Below, piece by piece: positions 10,590 to 20,566 of a stretch of DNA of 64,000 bases. The translations under genes and the position numbers were made by a program. Positions within the stretch are counted from its first letter, which is position 1. Each line of letters starts with the position of its first letter. The stretch covers positions 620,001 to 684,000 of the forward strand of contig JAQQWL010000018.1 of NCBI GenBank assembly GCA_038363925.1, in the 5' to 3' direction. Origin of the DNA: Apiospora phragmitis. Its lineage: Eukaryota > Ascomycota > Sordariomycetes > Amphisphaeriales > Apiosporaceae. Below the pieces are notes generated by a model. The model saw nothing but the letters and a program-made list of their open reading frames with translations, searched no databases and was not told where the DNA came from.

Positions 10590-11988
10590 TTATGATTTCG
10601 ACCACGCGCTGGAGTCGGCAAAAACCTTTTCCACAACAGAGACCAGTTTATCAACCATCAAGACGATGGTCTCGGGTGCCGAGTTGTATGCCGGCATGAT
10701 CATGACGTGATCACCCCTTTTGTCTCCCGCGCAGCCCTGTCCGTAGTAGATGGCCACGTTGTACGGGGCAGCCAGCGCCGCCGAGTGAACCTGCTGCGCG
10801 ATTTGCAGTCGCGGGTTGAAAGGTTCCTTGCTGACCTTGTCCTTCACCAACTCAATGCCCCAAAACAGCCCACGACCACGGATGTTTCCCACGTGGGAAT
10901 GGCTGCTCAGTTTTCCCTTGAGAAGCTTTCCCAGATAAGCCCCCTGAGTTCGGACGTTGGCGAGAAGACCGTCCCGCTGGATAACCTGTTGGACCTTCAG
11001 GGCTGTGGCGCACCCCAGAGGGTGGTTTTGGTAGGTGTGGCCATGGGTGAAGGCAACACCCTGAGAATCCATCAGGTCGGAAACCTTGTCGCCGGCGAGG
11101 ATGGCCGAGACTGGCTGGTAACCTGCTGCCAGCCCTTTGCCTACTGTTTGGATGTCGGGCACGATTCCCTCTTGCTCCCAGGCGTGTAGAGTTCCTGTTC
11201 GGCCCATTCCAGACATGACTTCGTCCAGGATCAGCAATGCGCCGTACTTGTCGCAAACGGCTTTCATGGCTTTGAAGTAGCCAGGTACAGCGGGTACACA
11301 GCCAGAAGCCGCACCGACGACAGGCTCGGCAATGAAGGCTGTCACGGTTTCAGGCCCAAGTGAAAGGAAGGCTTCTTCCAGCTCCGATGCTTTTCGCGAA
11401 ACAAAATCATCGTCGCTTTCATCTTGGAGACGCTGTCGATACTCATTACACGGGGATATACGGTGCACGCTAGCCAGTAGCAGAGGCTCGAAGGGGGCTC
11501 GTCGTGTCAGGTGTCCTCCCAGAGCTAGGGATCCAAGAGTAATGCCGTGATAAGACACCTCACGTGAGATGTAGTTGACACGACATGGCTCTCCTTTCCA
11601 CACGAAGTACTCGTGAGCAAGTTTCATGGCACCCTCCATCGCTTCCGAGCCTTGTAGTAGAAGAGCAACGTCAGTGAATTGTACCTAAACGAGAAAGGAA
11701 GGTCCACTGACCCGAATTGATCATCCAGGCTTTTCGGAAGTGGCCTTGCGATGTAGACTTGAACCATTCGGCGAGGTCCAGCCTGCTGTTGTTGTCGAAG
11801 AACCCATGTGCGGCGTATGACAACTGGCTAGCTTGGGTGGCCATGGCATCGAGTACTTCTTGGTTGCCATGTCCGAGGCATGTTACAGCCGCACCACCAC
11901 AAGCGTCCAAGATCTGCCGACCATCTGACAAGCGAATATAGTCCCCTTGGCCTCCAACAGCTATGGGCCGGTCCCCTCCACTCGACAT
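10590..11988 (-). CDS. PLP-dependent aminotransferase, class III
   Basis: Two exons (11712-11988 and 10590-11650) joined across a 61-bp intron (11651-11711, donor GTCAGT, acceptor ACAAG) give 445 residues, a normal length for the class-III family (ornithine, GABA, beta-alanine type). The junction restores the motif MINSGSEAMEGAMKLA. The cofactor aspartate lies in LILDEVMSGMGRTG (D235) and the Schiff-base lysine in TVGKGLAAGYQP (K264); HGHTYQNHPLGCATAL and the C-terminal RGRGLFWGIEL are also in place. These enzymes move amino groups from an omega- or alpha-amino donor to a keto acid or aldehyde. Substrate cannot be told from sequence. It sits 1.7 kb from a relic carrier/reductase and an inverted fragment of itself, which hints at a former secondary-metabolism locus; that is inference. 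The start is the first ATG before the conserved GGxxxxLxDGR region. Confidence 0.9.
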
Positions 11989-11989
11989 G

Positions 11990-12593
11990 GTATAACGATG
12001 TGTAGAAGAGCCTGGGGAAGTTATTTGACTGGCTGATCTGTATCCTCGAATATCTTCAACACTATAATGTAACGAGCGAATGAAGTACGAACATAGGCCA
12101 AAGCAGATAACTCTCTAGACGACATATTTCCCATCGAGTAGGGGACAGGCGCACGCTTATAGAATAAGCCGTGTCATGTTACCTATGACCCCCATGCTGT
12201 ACTTCTTCGGGGGCTTGGCCGCCAAGAAATGTGGCGCGAAATTCGACGCGAAATCCGCCTAGGAGTGGTTGAAGTAGGTTGGCTCCAGCCTATAGGACTG
12301 AGATATAACGGTCTAGGTGTTCGTTGTACGCAGGGTTAGAAAACTACGTCTTGGCTGGTAACACAATACCCGCGAAGAGTTCCTACTGGCTAAACCATGG
12401 ATACCCTGGTCTCGGTTCAAATCAGAAGGGTTCCGGTATAGGACGCTCTAAATCCAGCCAACACATCCTATTCTAGTACAAGCCGGATGCGTGAAGGGCG
12501 TTATGCATACACGAATGGTGGCCAACCTCTGCCTACGTCACGATGGGAAGCCTCTAGTCTTCCGTGTCCGATTCGGGCGCTACCTATAGGGGA
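11990..12593. other. Gap upstream of the aminotransferase and LTR
   Basis: Should contain the aminotransferase promoter (11990-12150). No clear TATA element or gene. A GGTTCAAATC string near 12414 resembles a tRNA T-loop but no tRNA fold surrounds it. Confidence 0.35.
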
Positions 12594-12598
12594 CCATG

Positions 12599-12767
12599 TG
12601 TCAAGGTCGTACAAGATAGAGTAAAGAGATGCCCCTAGGGGTATGGGTGTGCATTCACCGAAATCTAGTCCTCCAACCCTCTGGGAGGACCAAGGCTCTA
12701 TTTACCTAGCAGCGGCCTCGGCGCTCCTCAGCCGAGTGTCAGACTCGTGTCAGATGTGACCCTGACA
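12599..12767 (-). mobile_element. Solo LTR, copy 1 (169 bp) with 5-bp target duplication
   Basis: On the minus strand the element begins TGTCAGGGTC and ends GACCTTGACA, so it has TG...CA ends and short imperfect inverted termini. It is flanked by perfect CCATG duplications (12594-12598 and 12768-12772). About nine in ten positions match copy 2 at 21162-21336 by eye. The size, ends and 5-bp duplication are those of a solo LTR left by recombination between the two LTRs of a retrotransposon. It cuts the 3' end of the gene on its right. Confidence 0.88.
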
Positions 12768-13480
12768 CCATGACAGCCGCTGGTCCTGCGTGATCTGATC
12801 AGCGAATAACCGCTCCCTATCCGGCGCTTCGAGCCAACCACCGACAATGTCAGGCCAAATGGTTGGGAGGGAAGGGAAGTAGTATTGGTGGCCTGCGGCC
12901 GCAAACAAATGTCTGGCCTTGGCCTTCAGCAAGGAGGCGTGTGCAGGATCATCCCGGCACGTCTCCAATTCGTATGCGGCGTATGCAATAATCATGGTTG
13001 TGTAGCCTGGCGATGCATGATGGCGCTTGGAGGCCACAAGGGCGCGTTGCCCTGCAGCAGAGGTCGAGTCTAGATCGCCGGCTACGTGCTCCAAGATGGG
13101 AATGGCGATCGCGATGTTTACCCGATCGAATTTCAGCGTCCTGTTTCTTGTTTGGCCCTCTGCTGCCTCTGCCAAAGCGGTAAAAAGGTTGGTGCACGCA
13201 GCTGGTCAAGAGCGGTAGGGCAGCGGCGAACTGGCCTTCTATACGGCACACATTACCCTCCAGCAGCAATGGTCAATTCAGGGTCGCCTGAACTGTCGTA
13301 CAAGCGTGCCACAGCCGTGCGCTATAGCTGGATCCGCATCTTCAGTTGTGATCAAGTCTCATCTCTGCTCGCTGCAGGAAGCAGCCCATCGGCAATCCGG
13401 AGCACCTTCTCTTTCCACGCGCAGTCGGCTAAACGGGAAGCGGACAGGCAACTTTTCATAACAACAACCATATGCGTAGA
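12768..13480 (-). pseudogene. Helical-repeat (TPR-like) protein, C terminus cut by an LTR
   Basis: Minus-strand reading gives WKEKVLRIADGLLPAAS (near 13400), then RTAVARLYDSSGDPELTIAA, LLEGNVCRIEGQFAAALPLL, and after a frameshift near 13175 a long open stretch with ILEHVAGDLDSTSAAGQ, YTTMIIAYAAYELETCR and HASLLKAKARHLFAAAGH. The Ala/Leu helix pattern resembles TPR-type folds, but I cannot name a family. TGA or TAG codons interrupt the upstream part. The reading frame ends inside LTR copy 1 (SWCQGHI then TGA); without the insertion the same frame would run on into 12590-12500, so the LTR itself made the premature end. Confidence 0.55.
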
Positions 13481-13489
13481 ATGAAATAA

Positions 13490-14178
13490 CATCCCATCGA
13501 AATACGAGATTACATGTCAAAGGGGTGCACCAGCAATCGTCCGCATGGGGTGAGTGTTGCTGCATCGGCCCTGCTTTATGTAGCCTAGGCCGTATCGTAC
13601 CACCGAGAGGGCACATTTTGAGCACTAATATGGTTCAGGGTAGGAGCAAAGCCTCCCACGCTACGTCTTGTTGCTTAAGCGGTGCTGCTCGAAACCCACC
13701 GTGGCTTTAGTTCACACCAGCTCTAGGCATCGTCCTTCAGGGGCAGTGGAGGGTCGGCTCACACGGCCAGTGCTGTGCAGCAATGTATTGCCCGAATACG
13801 TGCCTGGGAAACTTGAAAAAGGCGACTCAGACAGGACGCGATATCTCTCCGCTCCAAGCATGTCAAGGAAAAGCTTCGCGTCGCCAGTGATCAAGAAACA
13901 AACGTGCTCTTGCTAATTTCGCAACTACGGCTAGGCCATCGTCATTTCCGGGGCTCTCTGCAGGCCGTACAGACGGTCCATAGCAGCTTCCTTCATGGCA
14001 TGGATGGCGCAAGCCCAGCCCAAGCGGCAGAGCCTAGATGAGTGTAGGCCCTGCACCCCTGGCTCCTGTGGCCTGAGTACGTATATTATAATGCTCTGGT
14101 CGGCGCAGAATTTTCCATAAGCAGTGGCAACTTCCCCCTCTTCGAAGTACGATAGTTATTGCATAGCAAATAATCTTT
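13490..14178. other. Gap without recognisable gene
   Basis: Only short overlapping ORFs; no motif, repeat or splice structure that I could support. Confidence 0.35.
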
Positions 14179-14478
14179 ATGGAATCGCCGCCGCAGCATA
14201 AACGGATCATTGGTGTCTATTGTTTGGACAGCTCGCAGGATAAGTGGAATGTGGCTTTCACGCAGCTAGCACAACAATGCCATCGTAAATACGGAGGTGA
14301 TTACGAAATCACCAGCCATGAACATTACACCGGCAAACGCTCCCTCAATGGTCGCATCCGAGCTGTCCGATTGGTGTTGATAAGTGAGCACTCCATTGAT
14401 ACCTTTTGGCTGATACCGAAGGTCCTGCGCATCTGGGCGCTCCATGATAAGCGCTGGCAAGTGTATCTCGTCTTCTAG
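14179..14478 (+). CDS. Hypothetical 99-residue protein (ORF)
   Basis: An ATG-initiated ORF with fairly even, non-repetitive composition (MESPPQHKRIIGVYCLDSSQ at the start; KVLRIWALHDKRWQVYLVF at the end). No signal peptide, membrane span or known domain. No intron is needed. It could be an exon of a larger gene or a chance ORF; the only support is its length and amino-acid mix. Confidence 0.28.
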   Translation: MESPPQHKRIIGVYCLDSSQDKWNVAFTQLAQQCHRKYGGDYEITSHEHYTGKRSLNGRIRAVRLVLISEHSIDTFWLIPKVLRIWALHDKRWQVYLVF

Positions 14479-14479
14479 T

Positions 14480-15600
14480 TTTGCTGATAATACCCTAGTG
14501 ACCCAAGAATGGCTTATTAACTCTGGTCATTGCGAACAGGCTACTGCTGCGAGCCCTGTATCCGTGGCCGGTTAATCCTCGATATCACGTAATTCTGGAT
14601 GGCATTCCTCTGGAGGGAGATCATGGTTCAAGTCTCGGACCGGGGCTAGAGGTGGATGGCACCAACTCTTTAGAAGGACACTAGGGGTTATCTCACGTTA
14701 CATGACTGACTTTGAACGAAGCCCTGGGCATGTGGTAATTTAAGCCAGACATGCATGGAGGTGCATATGATATAATACACGTTATAACAAGGACAACTGG
14801 CTGCTCGGTCAGCGGGGGTAAGGAAGGGACACATGTAGGATCAATCTACCTTCGGTGCCGCTGAATAGACCCGGGGGTCTCCGTTTTCCCCCGAGCGGTC
14901 TCAGGATAGTGTCACGTACTAATCAAAAAATAAACATGTTTTCTATAGGCGCCAGACACACGCTGCTATGCAGTGTGACTTGTTTCTTGAACCGATAGCG
15001 CACCGGAGAGTCTTAGCGAGGTTACAGTAGTGCAAGGTGATGCGTCTTGGAGACTATTATTCTGGAAAGGGTTTTTGGTACAGCAATGAGCGGGCAGTTG
15101 AACATACCTTCCCCGGGGAACCTGTCAAAACCCCTGAGCGTGACGAGGCCGGATTCGATTCGCCGTAGGGTTGACCAACGTCTCTAAATCCACCCGGGCG
15201 CTTTTGGTTTCTAACCCGGCTAACGCACTTGGCATTTTCAACGTGTTCCAGTGAGATACTGGCGATGCCGCTCGCCCTGGAATCCGACCCTGCTTGATGC
15301 GGCGTCACCCACCGATTCGCTCCAAGCGAGACGTATCCCTACCCCTTATGGTCTCCAGGCTGCCGATCGTGATTCCATCTTCTTCCCTTCATTAGATGGC
15401 ATGCGGGTACAAGTGAACAAGCGTCCATATATATCTTGAAGGGTGACATCAGCCAAGTCGTTATGCCACGGACCAATAATGTGAAAGAGGATGTTGGCTT
15501 TCCCGGCCTGGTGCTGTGCCTATTCCAAATCTCACTCTTCACACAGCACCCTTCGACCTTTAGCTCAACACTTCCTAACAAACCTTTCCTTCATCCCCAG
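14480..15600. other. Gap without recognisable gene
   Basis: Short ORFs on both strands only. The last 60 bases (15540-15600) are pyrimidine-rich, fitting a 5' leader for the gene that starts at 15601. Confidence 0.4.
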
Positions 15601-16009
15601 ATGGCGACAAAGGCGGATTTTAACAAGGTGTTCCCTATTGGTACAATGAAGGCTACCACAGCCTCAAAGGAAATGTTACTCTATGTTATTTGGCCAAAAG
15701 AAACATGGGAGAAAGAAATCAAAGGTAAATAGATGCGCCTTGAAGATAGACACATGCTAACCATATTTAGAGGTTTCTAAACGCCTCGGTATTGATGTTG
15801 AGGTGCAAGACTTGGAGCGTAAGTATAAGGACGACATCGACCGCCAGAGAGAGTCTATAATGCAGACTCCAGGAGAACTTCAAAGATTGGATGTTAATCT
15901 TTGGAGCTCCAATGATGTAAATAACTATGTCCGTGTTATAGCACGATATAGTGACGTACGCCCTTGGTATAAACAAATCGTCCAGTGGGTAATCATTCGT
16001 TTATCGTAA
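15601..16009 (+). CDS. Small two-exon protein of unknown function
   Basis: Exon 1 (15601-15724) starts MATKADFNKVFPIGTMKAT right after a pyrimidine-rich leader. A 46-bp intron (15725-15770) has GTAAAT, a GCTAAC branch site and TTTAG. Exon 2 continues EVSKRLGIDVEVQDLERKYK and then a polar region with NLWSSNDVNNYVRVIARYSD. The joined product is about 120 residues, mostly polar and helical, with no signal peptide or membrane span. A second possible intron (GTAATC near 15990, ACAG near 16026) would swap the last residues for a Trp-rich tail, so the C terminus is uncertain. I recognise no domain. The clean splice signals and steady codon use make it more likely real than most short ORFs here. Confidence 0.55.
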
Positions 16010-17237
16010 CGGGCGTGTGCTTACAGTTGTGGTGGTTTAGCTTAGCGGCGGCAAAGGCATGTATCTAATAGCCCAATCACTTTAGGTAGATTAGTACTGC
16101 ATGTTATACAGCCCATTCATCCTGTCCGATTCAACTTCCAAATTATATACCACGATAGTGCACTCTGTTTCGCACCTGACGATAGGCGTCAAGGCAAGGC
16201 TAGCCTATGCGTTTGTCACTGAGGGAGGAGAAATATGTGGCCTGTAATCGCGGACAGCCAGCAACGTGAGAATGCGCACCCAGAGAATCTCCAGGCTGAG
16301 ATACATGCGGTCTTGTGCAGGGGTAGTTGCCTGTTTCGCCGAAGTAACGGCTGTATGGGATGGCGCCTCGGTCGGCCAACTGCGTGGTAGATATGCATCT
16401 GGCGCAGGGACACGGGACGCTAGATGGCTGGATCCAGTCGAGGATGCAGACGCGCCTCCCTCGCGCCGCCACTCGCCATCTCTGGAATGGGCCGAGCTTG
16501 GGCCTGTCAGCCCTGTCCAGGTATCTGCGCGTGCACACCGAACACGATGTTGTGTTGGGTACTTCGCTCCGCCGTGGGGCCTGACCGAATCGAGGGGCGG
16601 GACTTCCAGACGGTATGCGACCGTTTTGCCTAGTGTACGTCTCCGGGGCGCATTCCCCGCCACGTTGTGGCTAGAGAAGGGCCAACAGCCAAGCACAGAT
16701 CGTGGCGGGACCCAATGCTGTCGCAAGCTGCTGCGCTCGCTCCCGATTTGAACTTGCTTTCGGTTTTGTTAGTGTGCATGCATGTATGGCTTGATGGCCA
16801 TCATGAAGAATGTCATCGCAGTGTGACCGCGGATCTGGCCTAAATAGCACAAACGGCAGGGAATGCTCTTAGCGGCCCTGCAAACCACCCCCACTCTGGC
16901 GCCCTTTGCATTTGCCTTGTGGTTGCCTACTTAGCCCAGTCGCCCCCGGGAGGCGAACCTCATCGACCGCAAGAGCCGCATCCCACCTCCTCAAAGGTCT
17001 TCCTTCTCCCTTCCATCAGAAGGTTAGTCGTTCTGTCTTGATCTTCGATACCAACCCCGGGAAGCGTCACAGCATCACGCGGAAAGTCACCCCATCACGA
17101 CGGTTGTTCAATCATTCTGCACGGTTACTTCATATAACAGCTATTGCGCACCATATTGTATGCACAATTGTTGGTCTTTTCCTCCCCACTAGTGCTCTTT
17201 TATCTCCATTATCCATCCAAAGTTCAGTAAGCCCAAT
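16010..17237. other. Gap with GC-rich ORFs, no supported gene
   Basis: 16200-16750 is GC-rich and open in several frames on both strands (up to 173 codons), the usual sign of chance ORFs. One minus frame ends in RMYLSLEILWVRILTLLAV, which could be a helix of a fungal transcription factor, but no zinc cluster was found with it. Confidence 0.35.
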
Positions 17238-19208
17238 ATGTCCGATTACGACACGTCTACTTACCTGGAAAATTGGCTCGAGCCTGGTCCAGTCCGGAAG
17301 CGACAACCCCCAGATGACCCCTGTACCAGCCAAGATTCTGGTCCGACTCATCGATCAAGAGCAGTGAAATTGGAGGATGGGGTCTCCGAGCAACAGCTTC
17401 CAAATGCTGTTTGGGATGTGAAAAAAAAACTACATTATATGTTATGAGACCCGTCCGATCGATTACCTCCAACTGGTTGCTGAAGTGAAGGGTATCTACG
17501 CTGGCTTGGTCATGGTAGAATCGAAGTGTATAGAGGTTTACAAAGCGCAAAACGCTCAGAAGGTTGCTAGGCTGAATAACGAGCAATGGCAGGCCCTCAT
17601 AGCTTTGCATCGGACCTTACTTCATGAGCACCACGACTTCTTCTTGGCCTCTCAGCATCCGACTGCCAGTTCTTCTTTGCGGAGACTCGGGGCAAAGTAC
17701 TACATGCCTGGCAGGATGTGGAAGCACGGTATTCACGCCTTCCTGGAGTTGCTGAGGCATCGTTTACCCGCCTCCCTAGAGCACATGTTGACTTTCATCT
17801 ACCTCGCCTACTCTATGATGGCACTGTTGTATGAGACAGTGCCTGCATTTGAAGCAACTTGGATGGAATGCTTAGGCGATCTTGGCCGATACAGAATGGC
17901 GATCGAAGACGACGACATCCGCGATCGAGAAGTCTGGACTGCTGTTTCAAGACGTTGGTACTCGAAAGCCTCTGATGTCGTCCCGAGAACTGGACGCTTG
18001 TATCACCATCTGGCTATTCTGGCACGCCCGAACGTACTCCAGCAACTCTGCTTCTACTCGAAAGCTCTTTCTGCCCCGGATCCGTTTTATGCCGTTAGGG
18101 AATCCATCATGACTCTTTTCGATCCATTGCTGGGCTCTACCAGCCAACACTCTCGTTTGTTACCCATCGACTCCGCTTACGTCAAAGCTCATGGCCTACT
18201 GTTTACCGGCAAGACTGGCAGTGAATACGAAACAGCAGTGGCCGAGTTTGTCAACAATCTCGATAACCATATCAGCAGGACAACTCGGAGATGGATGGAA
18301 TGCGGGTTGGTTATCTAGACCCCCCGAGAATGTCCTCAGCGCTGACCATATAGGTACTTCATTGCAATCTCGAACTGCTGGGCCCTGCTCTCTTGGGGTA
18401 ATAACAGCTTCATTTACCAGACTATTCGGCCCAGAGCTGTAGGCAATAAAGAGACAGTGGAAGAATATAAGAACAGGACAATTCCCGACCCGAACGCCCA
18501 CGAGAATGCGAAAGCACTGGAGAAAGCACGCCATCTTGCCGAGGGGACTTACAGCAAAGTTTTCCCTCGGTTTGCTGATCCCAACATTTTACCTTTCCTA
18601 CATTCAACTTTAGTATTTTACCGGTTTATGATTTCATATCCCTCGGCTATGGAATTTCTGGAGGCGACGTTCCCTGGAAGATGGTCTCGATGCTTCTGAA
18701 CTCCCTTCTCCTATCTTGTCGGGACTTCGAGCGGATCCAGAGTAGCGAGTTCCCGCGGCAAGTTGAACAGCTACCCCGGCCCCTTCCGGAAGATTTTGCT
18801 CTTAGAGGCCTACTGTGGACCGAGAAGTATTTCCCATCGGGCTGGTTTTCCAACGATAAGATTGACGATGATGAGAAATACTTCGAAGTCGCGTCCATGA
18901 CAGACGAGCGAAAAGAGCGAATCCTTTGGTTGGCTGTCCGTATTGCTCGGCAAGGGAAAGGAAAATGGTTAATCTACGACGCCAAGTTCCACCAGTTCTC
19001 AGTTCCTTCTCGATTCGAGCAGGAGGTCGATATCGACATGAAAGTTGATACCAAGATGGCAACCTTTCAGGGAGCAGACACGCTATCGCGAGCTTCTACG
19101 CTAGCTCTGTCCTCCTCTGGTGACAAAGCTATTGGCGAGGCGGAGAAAGATGAGGATATGCCTGACATGGATGATTTCATGACAGAACAGCCTATTATTC
19201 GGCAGTGA
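17238..19208 (+). pseudogene. Est1-type DNA/RNA-binding domain protein with two frameshifts
   Basis: The N-terminal exon starts MSDYDTSTYLENWLEPGP. The core reads KGIYAGLVMVESKCIEVYKA, ECLGDLGRYRMAIED, WTAVSRRWYSKASDVVP and TGRLYHHLAILARPNVLQQL, the signature of the Est1-type (telomerase-activating / EBS1-like) domain with its 14-3-3-like helices and the AARLRPxxGRxYNQLA-like motif. A 48-bp intron (18306-18353) joins WMECG to YFIAISNCWALL. The C-terminal part keeps ALRGLLWTEKYFPSGWF and ASMTDERKERILWLAVRIA, then an acidic tail. Two single-base shifts break the frame: one extra A in a nine-A run (17421-17429) and one missing base at a C run (18672-18674). Both lie in homopolymers, so sequencing error is as likely as true loss. 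Proteins of this family act in telomere upkeep or nonsense-mediated decay; fungi also carry lineage-specific copies of unknown role, and this is probably one. Confidence 0.82.
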
Positions 19209-19209
19209 A

Positions 19210-20566
19210 CCAATGATTACGTTGACACACCTTGCCTGTGCGTGCGCCAACACCGCACGTCTCTGTTCGGTATTCTGGGCTACCAAAAGTCTTGAGGCGT
19301 CTGGTATCACGCCATGTCGAGCTGCTTTCAGCTTGTGCCGATGATCCATACCCTCATCATGCAGTGCACTGCTGCAGAACTCGCCCGCTACCGAAGCGCG
19401 GCAACATGGCAACCAGAGCTAGTCGGTGGTCATGTCGTCAGCGTCAGGCATCGGTATAGTATCCTACTCATCAGATACAACTTGGCACGTGGTTATTGGG
19501 AAGCGGAGAAATTGTCAAGTGTTGGGACCAAAGGCTGGAGATGCATTGATGTGGTTGTTCTATCTACAGCCGTTCTGGCTTGTTAGCTAAGCTCATATGG
19601 GGAAAACAGGCAGTCCCAGGTGGGCTGGTGGCCTGGAGCCACAACGTCAAGCAATGCAATCCATGTGGGAGAACGATGGCACAAGGTTGAAGGGAGGTTG
19701 GATCAAGTAGCTACAAAGGCATTGGGTGATTTGACGATGAATAAGGCGGCTGAAGACATCGTGTTATCAATCATCTATTTACCTACCTAAAAGCCCTGGC
19801 TACCTGGGGGTTGGGACCCAATGTATATAATGTTTGCTAATACAGAATATGTGAGTTTTCTAAGTGTTACGTGGTGGCCAGTGCCCCCCACCCACTACTG
19901 TAGATAGTTACAAGCCAGCCACTAATTAGGGCAAGGCTTCATCCTTCATCATCATCAAGCCCGAGGATGTCAATACAGATCTATTGCACCCTCAACACTA
20001 AGTATGTAGAGTTATCTGTAAGAGCGGTTTATTTTCTGATTTCCAGCTCGTCATGTTGCGTGGAGTCTGGCTCCTACTTTGCCCTGGATCAATAGTGGCT
20101 AGCAGCCAAGGCGTCGCGCAAGGCGTTGGAAGTGCCCGTAAAGGATATCACGGGAACACGTCAGGACTTTGCGCAGCCTCCGGGTGCTGCGGGGATTTTT
20201 CCATGGCGATCCAAACAAAAGACCTTATTACTCAGCCATGTGATATGCCCATGCAAGTTGGAGAGCGTGAATACAATTGCTGACCAGAAACATAGTGAAC
20301 ATGTGAGACTCTATGGCCCAGCTCAAGGTGGCAAGCCCTTTTCGTTCCATCGGGTATTCCATGTTTCGAACTTCGATAATTATAGTACAAAAACTACAAA
20401 GGTAAGACCTAGCAAAACGGGATCGTAGCACACCTATTTAGCATAATCCAAAACCATGCGGTGTGTATAATGAACCGCGGGCGGATTCGAGGCCTGTGCT
20501 TCGAGGCTCGACTTGGTAAAACTGCGAGCGGTGTAGGCTGGTGTCTCCTTACGGAGCGTGGCGTTG
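19210..20566. other. Gap without recognisable gene
   Basis: Short ORFs only; no domain, repeat or splice structure supported. Confidence 0.35.

Noticed and set aside
10707..11256. 160-codon plus ORF and 134-codon minus ORF
   Set aside because: Shadows of the aminotransferase exon in other frames, with no motif of their own.
12405..12425. GGTTCAAATC, like a tRNA T-loop
   Set aside because: No D-arm, anticodon arm or acceptor stem can be folded around it.
12599..12767. Reading the 170-bp repeat as a MITE
   Set aside because: Inverted similarity stops after about 10 bases and the ends are TG...CA with 5-bp duplications, which fits an LTR better.
16200..16751. 161-codon plus and 173-codon minus ORFs
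   Set aside because: GC-rich stretch open in many frames; no zinc cluster, domain or splice pattern in any of them.
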